This document shows positions 43,745 to 52,300 of a stretch of 64,000 nucleotides of DNA, in pieces. Where the stretch lies: assembly GCF_037055325.1 (NCBI RefSeq), contig NZ_CP146373.1, positions 3,038,001 through 3,102,000 of the forward strand, in the 5' to 3' direction. The stretch is from Arachnia propionica (lineage in GTDB: Bacteria > Actinomycetota > Actinomycetes > Propionibacteriales > Propionibacteriaceae). Position numbers and translations under genes: made by a program. The number at the start of each line of letters is the position of its first letter. The stretch's first letter is position 1. Below the pieces are notes generated by a model. That model saw only the letters and a list, made by a program, of their open reading frames with translations. It did no database searches and was not told the origin of the DNA.

Positions 43745-45796
43745 ATGGGCACTCCCCCACGCGAGACACACAATGTTCCACGCCGCACGAATGACCGTGA
43801 ATCTGGTGAGTACGTCACCGACCCGGGCCACAAGGGTGACGTCGCACTCGGAGACCTGCACACCGGACACACCGGCCCCCTGAACGGAGTGGCGTGGAGT
43901 TCTGACGGCAGTCTCCTGGCCACCGTCGGCGATGACCACACATGTGTCGTCTGGAATCCTCACACCGGCGACCCCGTCGCCACGCTCATCGGTCACACCG
44001 ACGCCGTGAACAGGGTCGCCTGGAGTCCGGACGACAGGCGTGTGGCGACCGTCAGCCACGATGGAACCTGCATCATCTGGAACCCCCACAGCGCAGAAAG
44101 ACTCCTCACCCTCGCCGACCACACCGACGTCGTGATGGGTGTTGCCTGGCACCCCGACGGCACCCGTCTGGTCACCGTCAGCTGTGACGGGACCGGCATC
44201 GTCTGGGATTCGAGGACGGGCCGTCCGGTCACGACTCTCACCGGCCACACTTACCACGTGAACGGGGTCGCCTGGCATCCGGATGGCTCCCGCATCGCGA
44301 CCGCAAGCAGCGATGGGACCTGCATCATCTGGGACGCCAGCACCGCAGAGAAGATCCTCACCCTCACCGGACATGACCGCTTCGGGGTCGAGCACGCGGT
44401 GTACGGGGTCGCGTGGAGTCCTGACGGAAGTCGTCTGGTCACCGCCGGCTGGGACGACGCCTGCATCGTCTGGGACCCCGAAACCGGCCAACCCATCGTC
44501 TCGTTTGTCGATCACACCGACTGGGCGCTCGGGGTGGCATGGAGTCCCGACGGCACCCGGATCGCGACTGCCAGCGACAGAGGAACCTGCCCGGTCTGGA
44601 ATCCAGACACAGCAGAAGCGATCGCCATCCTCGTGCCCCGGTCCGCGGCCAGGACGACATTCGTGAACGGGGTGGCCTGGAGCCCTGACGGCACCCGCGT
44701 CGCCACCGTTGACAGCAACGGGGCCTGCATCATCTGGGATCCCGACACCGGAGAAACAGTCACCACGCTCGCCAGCCGCACCGATTGGGTGGACGGGATC
44801 GCCTGGAGCCCGGACGGCACCCGTCTGGCCGCCATCGAAGGCTTGGCCAGGACATGCACCGTCTGGGACCCGGTCAGGGGTCGCCCCGTGGCCACCCACA
44901 GCGCTCACACCAACCTGGTGGGCGGCCCAGCGTGGAGCCCCGACGGCACCCGCATCGCCACCACCCACAACGACAAGGCCTGCACCATTCGGGATGCCAT
45001 GACCGGACAGTTGCTCATCACCCTCACGAGCAGCATCGGTTTTCCACGCGGGGTTGCCTGGCATCCCGTGGGTGACCTCATCGCTGTCGCCAGCGATGGC
45101 GGGGGATGCACCGTCTGGAATCCCGACACAGGCCAGGACGTCGTCACTCTCACCGATACCGGCGCCACACGCTTGCTTGACGACACCAGGAGTGCTGTCG
45201 CCTGGCACCCCTCAGGCGACCTCCTCGCCACCACCAATGGCGACGGCACCTGCATCATCTGGCAGCCCGCCACCGGGGAAAGAATCCTCACCCTCACCGG
45301 CCACACCGCCGCCGTCACCGGGGTTGCCTGGAGCCCCGACGGCACCCGCATCGCCACCGCCAGCGACGACCGCACCTGCATCATCTGGAACCCCGACACC
45401 GGGGAAAGAATCCTCACCCTCACCGGCCACACCGCCGCCGTCACCGGGGTCGCATGGCACCCCACCGGCGACCTCATCGCCACCGCCAGCGACGACCGCA
45501 CCTGCATCATCTGGAACCCCGACACCGGCGAAAAGATCACCACCCTCACCGGCCACACTCGCGCCGTGACCGGGGTCGCATGGCACCCCACCGGCGACCT
45601 CATCGCCACCGCCGACGCCTCGGGACTGATCCGAATCTCCCACCTCGACGGCACCCTGGAACGCGCCTTCATCTCCGTGCGACCCCGCGTTCCCGGGGCG
45701 GAGAGCTACGCCAGCTGGGCCCCTCAAGGCCTCGATGTCCTGGAAGGAGAAGCCTGGCGGGTGCTGCGCCTCCCGAACCCAGACGACGGAAGCTAG
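43745..45796 (+). CDS. WD40-only protein, paralogue of the STAND sensor region
   Basis: A 683-residue protein. ATG 43745 is chosen because of the strong AGGAGGTGAG; an open frame from 43547 runs through cassette debris. Apart from about 55 leading residues it consists of 14 WD repeats (GVAWSPDGTRIATAS, then TCIIWNPDTG) plus a terminal half-blade (ESYASWAPQGLDVLEGEAW), enough for two seven-bladed propellers. No enzymatic or membrane segment is seen. Its last repeats and 3' end match the STAND gene at 49326, including 76 identical bases at 45613-45688. It may act as regulator, decoy, adaptor or repeat donor. Confidence 0.85.
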   Translation: MGTPPRETHNVPRRTNDRESGEYVTDPGHKGDVALGDLHTGHTGPLNGVAWSSDGSLLATVGDDHTCVVWNPHTGDPVATLIGHTDAVNRVAWSPDDRRVATVSHDGTCIIWNPHSAERLLTLADHTDVVMGVAWHPDGTRLVTVSCDGTGIVWDSRTGRPVTTLTGHTYHVNGVAWHPDGSRIATASSDGTCIIWDASTAEKILTLTGHDRFGVEHAVYGVAWSPDGSRLVTAGWDDACIVWDPETGQPIVSFVDHTDWALGVAWSPDGTRIATASDRGTCPVWNPDTAEAIAILVPRSAARTTFVNGVAWSPDGTRVATVDSNGACIIWDPDTGETVTTLASRTDWVDGIAWSPDGTRLAAIEGLARTCTVWDPVRGRPVATHSAHTNLVGGPAWSPDGTRIATTHNDKACTIRDAMTGQLLITLTSSIGFPRGVAWHPVGDLIAVASDGGGCTVWNPDTGQDVVTLTDTGATRLLDDTRSAVAWHPSGDLLATTNGDGTCIIWQPATGERILTLTGHTAAVTGVAWSPDGTRIATASDDRTCIIWNPDTGERILTLTGHTAAVTGVAWHPTGDLIATASDDRTCIIWNPDTGEKITTLTGHTRAVTGVAWHPTGDLIATADASGLIRISHLDGTLERAFISVRPRVPGAESYASWAPQGLDVLEGEAWRVLRLPNPDDGS

Positions 45797-45801
45797 CCGC
45801 C

Positions 45802-47052
45802 CTACGGACCGAGGAGGGCCAGCGGCACCACCGCCACCCCGTCGGGACGCCGGTAGGCGGCCTTGCCCGTCGTGACGACCACCAGATCGGCCACCCGGTC
45901 GGGGATCTGGTCGCGCAGCCAGAGGAGATGCTTCACGTCCGAGTCGCCCACCGCAGCCGCGAGTTTCACCTCAATGCCCACGATCTGCCCGTCCACTCCT
46001 TCGACGACGAGGTCCACCTCGTGTCGTCCGCCCTGGGTGCGCATGTGGTACACCCGCGCCTCAGCGGCCTGCGCCGCGACCCGCACCGTCAGCGTCGCGA
46101 GCGACTCGAACAGCGGCCCCATCATGTGTGCCCCCGACGCGCTGAGCAGGGAGGACGACGACAACCCCAGCAGCCGGGCCGCCAAGGCGGGGTCGGCGAG
46201 TTGGTGCTTGGGGGCCTGCTGGAAACGCCGGATCGGGTTATTCGCGGGAAGCCAGCCGGGCACCGGATCCAGTATCCACAGGCGGGTGAGGAGGTCCCTG
46301 TACACAATGGTCGTGGTGTGAGCCGGCTGCGCCCCGTCGCCGCCGGTGGTGGCATCCAGCATCCGCGAGTAGGAGGTGGTGGTCGAGGACGCCGCAGCGT
46401 AGGCCCCGAGCCAGCGACGCAGCGTCTCCGGACGTCGCACCGCGAAGCCGTGGTCGGGCAGGTCGCGGTCGATGATGCGTTGCAGGTAGGCGTCCAGCAG
46501 TCCCCGGCGCAGGCGCGGCGGCGCGTTCATGATCCCGGGGAATCCACTGGCGACGATCGCGTCGGCGTAATCGGTGAGCCCGTATCCGCTGTCCCCGCCC
46601 ACCGGATCGCGACCGCCCTCGAGGAGCCGCGCCAGCGACACCGTCGGTGTGGCACGTCCGCGTTCCGGCAACGCCATAGGACGCATCCGCAGCGACAGGA
46701 TCCGCCCCGCCCCGCTGTGGGTCCCGGCGGCATCCGTCGGTGTGGCGGATCCGGTGAGGAGGTAGCTTCCAGGCGGGGCGCCGGAGTCGACACATCGTCG
46801 CACCGAATCCCACACCTGGGGCAGTTTCTGCCACTCGTCGAGGAGCAGCGTTCCCGCCGGCACCGCCGTCAGTCCAAAATCCGCTGCAGCAATCCGCCGC
46901 TGATCCTCGTCATCCAGCAGCCACGTGGTGGTGGCGCGCCGCCGGGCAGTGTCCGTCTTCCCCACCCCCTTAGGGCCGTCGATCGCAATGGCGGGAGCGA
47001 GCGGCAACAGCTCATCCAACTCCAGATCCACCGTCCTGGGCAGATAGTCCAT
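45802..47052 (-). CDS. AAA-type ATPase with DUF4143 domain
   Basis: A 416-residue protein from ATG 47052 (ATG 47073 is also open). The P-loop AIDGPKGVGKTDTARR is near residue 22 and GTLLLDEWQKLPQVW is the Walker B region. The C-terminal third has HEVDLVVEG and IVGIEVKLAAA, the PD-(D/E)xK-like core of DUF4143. Such proteins are widespread in accessory islands and of unknown function. It converges on the WD40-only gene with 5 bp between. Confidence 0.88.
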   Translation of the reverse strand: MDYLPRTVDLELDELLPLAPAIAIDGPKGVGKTDTARRRATTTWLLDDEDQRRIAAADFGLTAVPAGTLLLDEWQKLPQVWDSVRRCVDSGAPPGSYLLTGSATPTDAAGTHSGAGRILSLRMRPMALPERGRATPTVSLARLLEGGRDPVGGDSGYGLTDYADAIVASGFPGIMNAPPRLRRGLLDAYLQRIIDRDLPDHGFAVRRPETLRRWLGAYAAASSTTTSYSRMLDATTGGDGAQPAHTTTIVYRDLLTRLWILDPVPGWLPANNPIRRFQQAPKHQLADPALAARLLGLSSSSLLSASGAHMMGPLFESLATLTVRVAAQAAEARVYHMRTQGGRHEVDLVVEGVDGQIVGIEVKLAAAVGDSDVKHLLWLRDQIPDRVADLVVVTTGKAAYRRPDGVAVVPLALLGP

Positions 47053-47230
47053 GCTGCCTACGCTACCATTCACGCACTTTCTACACTAGGATTCACACAC
47101 TTCTTACGCTACCGTTCCCGCATCTCGCCCCCCTCCACAACCCCCATCCCAGTTCGCCACCCCCAATATCCGCTGGCATTACCACCGCACCCGGGGATCC
47201 CTCCCACACACCCCGAAGACCTTCTTTGAT

Positions 47231-47268
47231 ATGTCACAACACTACCGAAAACGGTAGACTTGTGACAT
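47231..47268. promoter_or_regulatory. Nested palindrome at the AbiEi start
   Basis: ATGTCACAA at 47231-47239 is inverted as TTGTGACAT at 47260-47268, and inside it CTACCG-AAAA-CGGTAG occupies 47242-47257. The right arm contains the ATG of the antitoxin gene. AbiEi proteins repress their own promoters through inverted repeats, so this is a likely operator. Confidence 0.7.
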
Positions 47269-47809
47269 GACAGCGATGGTGAAGTATCGAGATCTCGTGC
47301 ACGAGATCGCCTTGGACAACCACGGCTACGTCACCACCCAGGCGGCAGTCGAAGCAGGAGTGCCCGCGGTCGAGCTTCCGAAACTCGCGGCACGCGGTGG
47401 GATGGAGAACGTCGCCTACGGGTTGTACCGCGTCTCGGCAGTGCCGCGCAGCGAGATCGACCAGTTCGCCGAAGCCCTCCTGCGCGCGGGTGAGGGTGCC
47501 TATCTGTACGGGGAATCGGTGCTTGCGCTGCTTGGCCTCGCCGACGTGAACCCCCGCCGGATCACGGTGGCGGTCCGCAGACGTACCCGCCCCAGGCTGC
47601 CCGCTTTCATGGAGCTGACTCTGGTCAGGGGCGACGCCCACACGACCCGCTATCAAGGCCTGGATTCACAGCCGGTGGCAGACGCGATCCTCACCTGCCG
47701 CGGATCCATCGAAACACCCCGCCTGCTGAACGCCGCCCGGGAGGCCCACGAGGAAGGACTGCTGACCACGCGGGAACTCCGGCTGGTGAGAAAGGAACTG
47801 AAGTCATGA
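47267..47809 (+). CDS. AbiEi-family antitoxin/transcriptional repressor
   Basis: A 180-residue protein. The N-terminal winged helix (YRDLVHEIALDNHGYVTTQ, LPKLAARGGMENVAYGLYR) and the C-terminal antitoxin domain (GAYLYGESVLALLGLADVNPR, DAILTCRGSIETPRLL) are typical of type IV AbiE antitoxins, which repress their own operon. The ATG lies in the operator palindrome, leaving little or no leader. The stop overlaps the toxin start, but the toxin is only a stub. Confidence 0.88.
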   Translation: MTAMVKYRDLVHEIALDNHGYVTTQAAVEAGVPAVELPKLAARGGMENVAYGLYRVSAVPRSEIDQFAEALLRAGEGAYLYGESVLALLGLADVNPRRITVAVRRRTRPRLPAFMELTLVRGDAHTTRYQGLDSQPVADAILTCRGSIETPRLLNAAREAHEEGLLTTRELRLVRKELKS

Positions 47810-47907
47810 CCTACACCAGCGCCCCGCCCAGCGTACGCTCCCTGGAACAACGGATCCGTAACGTCGGGGAAGCACGGAACTCGCACTGCGGAGAAGAGTT
47901 TCCATGA
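47806..47907 (+). pseudogene. AbiEii toxin N-terminal stub
   Basis: The ATG overlaps the antitoxin stop (ATGA) and encodes 33 residues, starting TYTSAPPSVRSLEQRIRNV. This matches the usual N-terminus of AbiEii nucleotidyltransferase toxins, then breaks into unrelated sequence with a stop at 47907. The rest of the toxin has been deleted. Confidence 0.7.
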
Positions 47908-48055
47908 CGATCCGCCTGTCTTCCTCCACCACCCGTCCGCCAGCGCTACAGCGCGAGCACACGACGCATAGGCAGGCAGACCCGCGATTGGCGAAGCCGA
48001 CGCGATAAGCCGGACTACCCTGAGATGCAGCGGCACAAGAAGGCAGGGAGGAGAT

Positions 48056-48556
48056 ATGACGCACACCCACGACTGGGGCAGTTTCGAGGATTTCTTCACC
48101 ACCGCCATGACCCGGCCCGATACCGATTGGCGGCAGCTCCACGGTCACATAGGTCTGACCGGTACGGCTGTCGATGGCGCCCGCGCAGCAGCCGATCTCA
48201 TCGCCGTCGGCGAACCCCTCATCGAGGCGTGGCGATTCGGCATCCTTCACACCGTCGACACCTACGACTCCGCACGCCGACGCGGAGGCACCGAGCTCGC
48301 GGCCCAGGTCTTCGCCGAGGAGCCCCCGCCAACCGGTTCCGTACACGTCGACGCAGCCTTCGCGGCCCTCGCCCGCCACTTGGCAGATCGCGATGGTTGG
48401 CCCCAACCCGCGTGGACCATGCGTCCCGAAAGGGTGAGTTCGGGCTGGTATGTCGCCGCACGTCCGGCCATCGAAGCCATGATCCGCGCCGAGACCCCAC
48501 CCATCTTCCGCGAGCACGGCGTCTTCATCGCCGCCAACGACCTGGACCGGGCATGA
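48056..48556 (+). CDS. Hypothetical protein, probable antitoxin partner
   Basis: A 166-residue soluble protein with AGGGAGGAGAT before its ATG. It is mostly helical and ends AGMI-type helix then FREHGVFIAANDLDRA. No domain is recognised with certainty. Its stop overlaps the start of the nucleotidyltransferase gene (ATGA), the arrangement of two-gene toxin-antitoxin modules, so an antitoxin role is likely. Confidence 0.6.
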   Translation: MTHTHDWGSFEDFFTTAMTRPDTDWRQLHGHIGLTGTAVDGARAAADLIAVGEPLIEAWRFGILHTVDTYDSARRRGGTELAAQVFAEEPPPTGSVHVDAAFAALARHLADRDGWPQPAWTMRPERVSSGWYVAARPAIEAMIRAETPPIFREHGVFIAANDLDRA

Positions 48557-49086
48557 CCAGCGCCGCTCCGCTCAGTCGCGACGAACTCTTGGAGCTCCTT
48601 GAGGATCTGTCGCACACACTGGCTCGCTCCGATGAGCGGGCCCGCATGTTCGTCGTCGGTGGTGCTGCCATGTCGCTGGGCTACGACCAGACCAGAACCA
48701 CACGCGACGTCGATGCCCTCTTTGAACCGAAGCCGTGCGTCTATTCCGCCGTAGCAGATGTGGCAGCCCGTCATGGCCTCGATCCCGACTGGCTCAATGA
48801 CGCCGCAAAAGGTTTCATGCCTGGCCCGGACCCCGACCCACGAACGGTTTATGAATCCGATCATCTCCTTGTACAGGTCGCTTCACCCGAGTACCTCCTT
48901 GCCATGAAACTCCATTCCGCCAGACCGGGACGCGATATCGACGACGCAGCAATTCTCTATCGGACAGCCGGATACACCTCACCCGAGCAGGCACTGGACC
49001 TTCTCGAGCAGCGATTCCCAGGACGTCTTTTGCCCAGGCACCAGTACCTCGTCCACGAGATCGCAGCGCAGGCATACGACGCGTAG
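48553..49086 (+). CDS. DUF6036-type nucleotidyltransferase, probable toxin
   Basis: A 177-residue protein. MFVVGGAAMSLGYDQTRTTRDVDALF contains the nucleotidyltransferase core (GG...DxD; split here as RMFVVGGAAMSLG then TRDVDAL). LLAMKLHSARPGRDIDDAAIL is the conserved C-terminal Lys/His and Asp motif. Small nucleotidyltransferases of this type act as toxins, some by modifying tRNA. The coupled upstream gene is its likely antidote. Confidence 0.75.
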   Translation: MTSAAPLSRDELLELLEDLSHTLARSDERARMFVVGGAAMSLGYDQTRTTRDVDALFEPKPCVYSAVADVAARHGLDPDWLNDAAKGFMPGPDPDPRTVYESDHLLVQVASPEYLLAMKLHSARPGRDIDDAAILYRTAGYTSPEQALDLLEQRFPGRLLPRHQYLVHEIAAQAYDA

Positions 49087-49325
49087 GCAGGTGCGACCCC
49101 GCTCCGAGGGGAGCGACGATCACCCCCGACGGTCGCAGCTGAGACGCAACCCCAGCAGCACGCCCCAGACCCTCCGCTCTCCGACTTCACCACGGTTCGC
49201 TCGGCGAGAGTCCCAAGCGGTCTTATCGGTCGCACAACCCATACTGATTCAATAATTAACTTCACGTCTTCCTCGCAGAGCAACCTGCTAGGTTGAGGGC
49301 ATCGTTGCTCCCCAAGAAGGTGATC

Positions 49326-52300
49326 ATGCCTGTTTTGCAGGACTTTGACGTCCGCAGATGTCTCAAAAAATTACCCTTGCCTGAACATCTGAAGAATCTT
49401 GCGGAAGATACCGCCAGTCTTCTCGACAGCGAAGGTCGGGTCTCCATGCTGCGAGTCGCGAAGATGCTTCGATACGACGACGCCGCTTGGAGGATAAGAA
49501 AGCTTCAGGAACTCCGCACACAGATCGAGAGGCTTTCCGAGGAGAAGCACCTCCAGTTCAGTTTGAAATTACCCGATTCCTGGGACATCAACCTCGAAGC
49601 CCAATTCCTTTGTTTCGAGGGACTAGACGACTATCTCCCCGCGGTCCGTGCGCCACACCCGGAGGCTACTCCACTCACGGAAAACATCGTTTCCGACATC
49701 GATTCAGACGCACGACCTGTTGCCGTGCTGCTCACCTTCAATGAGCATGAAGCTCACAAGGTGTGGGACACATTTGGCCACTCCCGCCGCGAACTACCCA
49801 AGGAAGGCGTGACATATTACGAGCTCGACGAGGTGGGAGGTTTCCGGGTAATCCACGGGCACAGCAGACACCAAGGGCCCCTGGGGGCACAACTCAGCGC
49901 CGCGAAAGCCATCGAGCACTGGAGACCAGAAGCGCTGATCGCTGTCGGCATCGCCTTCGGGGTGAAGGAAGAGAAACATCACATTGGTGATGTCTTGGTC
50001 TCGACAGGAGTACTCGATTACGAGTCGGCTCGAGTGGAACCCGACGGCACCTTCACCCCTCGGGGCGAAACCCTCCCAACCTCTCAGGAGCTGGCCGACC
50101 GCGTGGAGGATCTTAACCTCCGGCGCGCGGAAGTGCGCGACTTGCCTACCATCCACATGGGCACCATTGTCAGCGGGGCAAAGCTGGTGGACAACAAGGA
50201 ATACCGGGACAATCTCGCTTCCTTGCACAGCACGGTCATCGGCGGGGAAATGGAGGGGTCAGGCATTCTGACGGCCTGCAAAGAAAAAAAGGTGGATGTG
50301 ATCGTCATTAAGGCCATCTGCGACTGGGCGGCCCACAAGAACAACCCCTCAAAAGAAGACGACCAGAAAAAGGCATCGAAGAACGCGGCCATCGTCGCGC
50401 GCGCCATCCTGGAGCGGGGACATCTTCAGAACGAAACCGCCAAGCAAAGAAGAAGACTGCGCGAACTGGAAAACCCAACGAGTACTACACCGCGCTGCCC
50501 GGACGTCCTGAAAATGGGCGAACACGACAAAGTGCTTGAGGAGGAACGCCTCATCCGGGATTCCCGCGCCTCCGCTGTGGACCTGGACCCCAAGGCGGCT
50601 CCGGGCATACCCGCCCAGGGCACACCGGTGGTGGATGCCATGCTGGATTGGGCAGCAAACCCCACCGAACCCCGATTATTCGCGCTGCTTGGCGAGTATG
50701 GCATGGGCAAGACCGTGAGCTGCCAGCACTTCATTCGAGAACTCACGGAGCGCCGGAAGGCAAGCCCCACCCTGCCCATGCCCCTCTACTTCAACCTGAA
50801 AAACGTGGCCGACGCGCGCCTGGCCGACAGGCTGGAGGATCTGGTGGTCACCTGCATGCGCGAGGAATGGCTGCCCAAGTACTCCCCGCACCACACGTGG
50901 CAGGCCTTCACGTCCTGGCTCGCCGCGGGGCCCTGCGTCGTGATCTTCGACGGCCTGGACGAGATGCTGGTGAAACTCGACAACACCCAAGGACTGTCGT
51001 TCCTCAGCCGGCTGCTGAACGTGCTGCAGCTGCTCGACGATGAGGATGCGAACCGGCAAATCAGGCTGGTGCTGTCCTGCCGCACCCAATACTTCAAAAC
51101 TTTGGATGATCAGCGATCCGTCTTCCCGGGCAGGGACAGGGAAAACCTGAATGCTGATTCCTATCGGACCATGATCCTGCTGCCCTTGGGCGATGACCAG
51201 ATCCGCCGCTACCTGGAAATCGCGCTTCCCGGCAGCGATATCGCGCACATCATGGACCTGGTGGCCAGCGTCCACAATCTGCCCGAACTGGTCGCCCGGC
51301 CCTACACCCTCCAGCTCGTTGCCGAGCACATTCCGGAGATCGAACGCGACCGCGCCAACGGCAAGCCGGTGTTCGGAGTGACGCTCTACAAAGCGATGGT
51401 GAAGAGCTGGCTGGCACGCGACAAGGGAAAACACTTCATCGACCCGGAGCGCAAGAACGCATTCATGGCAGAGCTGGCCGCCTGGCTGTGGCGAGAAAAG
51501 AAAACCACTGCGCCCGCCGAGGATGTGGAGACCATTTTCCGGCGCTGGGTCCGCGGCGACGAAGACCTGAGCGACATCAACCCCTCAGCACTGACGAAAT
51601 CGGACAAGGACAAACTGTACGAGGACCTGCGCACCGCCACCTTCCTTACCCGACAGGACGACGAACGCGGCAGCACTTTCCGTTTCGCCCACACCTCACT
51701 GCAGGAATACTTCCTGGCCTGCTACCTCTTGGACGCCATACAGCGCGACGACCGCTCCCGCTGGGCCATGCGCGTCCCGAGCGCAGAGACCCTCGACTTT
51801 CTGGGCCAGCTGCTGGCCGGGGCCCAGGACCCAGAATTGATGGACACCCTGGTCTCCTGGAAAACCCCCTACCTGGAGCAGGCGAGCGAGCTCCTGCTGC
51901 GCTACACCTTCACCGCGAGAAAACGGGATTACCCCGCCCCGAATCTGGCACGAATCGACCTGTCGGGCGCTCACCTGGACGATTGGGATTTCCTCGGCAC
52001 CCCCGATAATCCCCTCAACCTGGCCGAGGCAAATTTCACCAACACCTCGCTGCGCAGAACCGCCTTCTCCCACGCCAATCTGACAGGCGCCCACTTCACC
52101 AATGCCGTCCTCAATCAGAGCACCTTCCGCAACTGCACAACCCGACACACCGACTGGCACGACGCCCTCCATCCGGGAGCGGCGTGGCACACCCCTATTC
52201 AGGGCATTCCCACCGGGATAGAAACGGGTCTCTATCCCGGCCACACTAGCCGGGTGACCGGGGTCGCCTGGCACCCCAACGGCGACCTCATAGCCACCAC

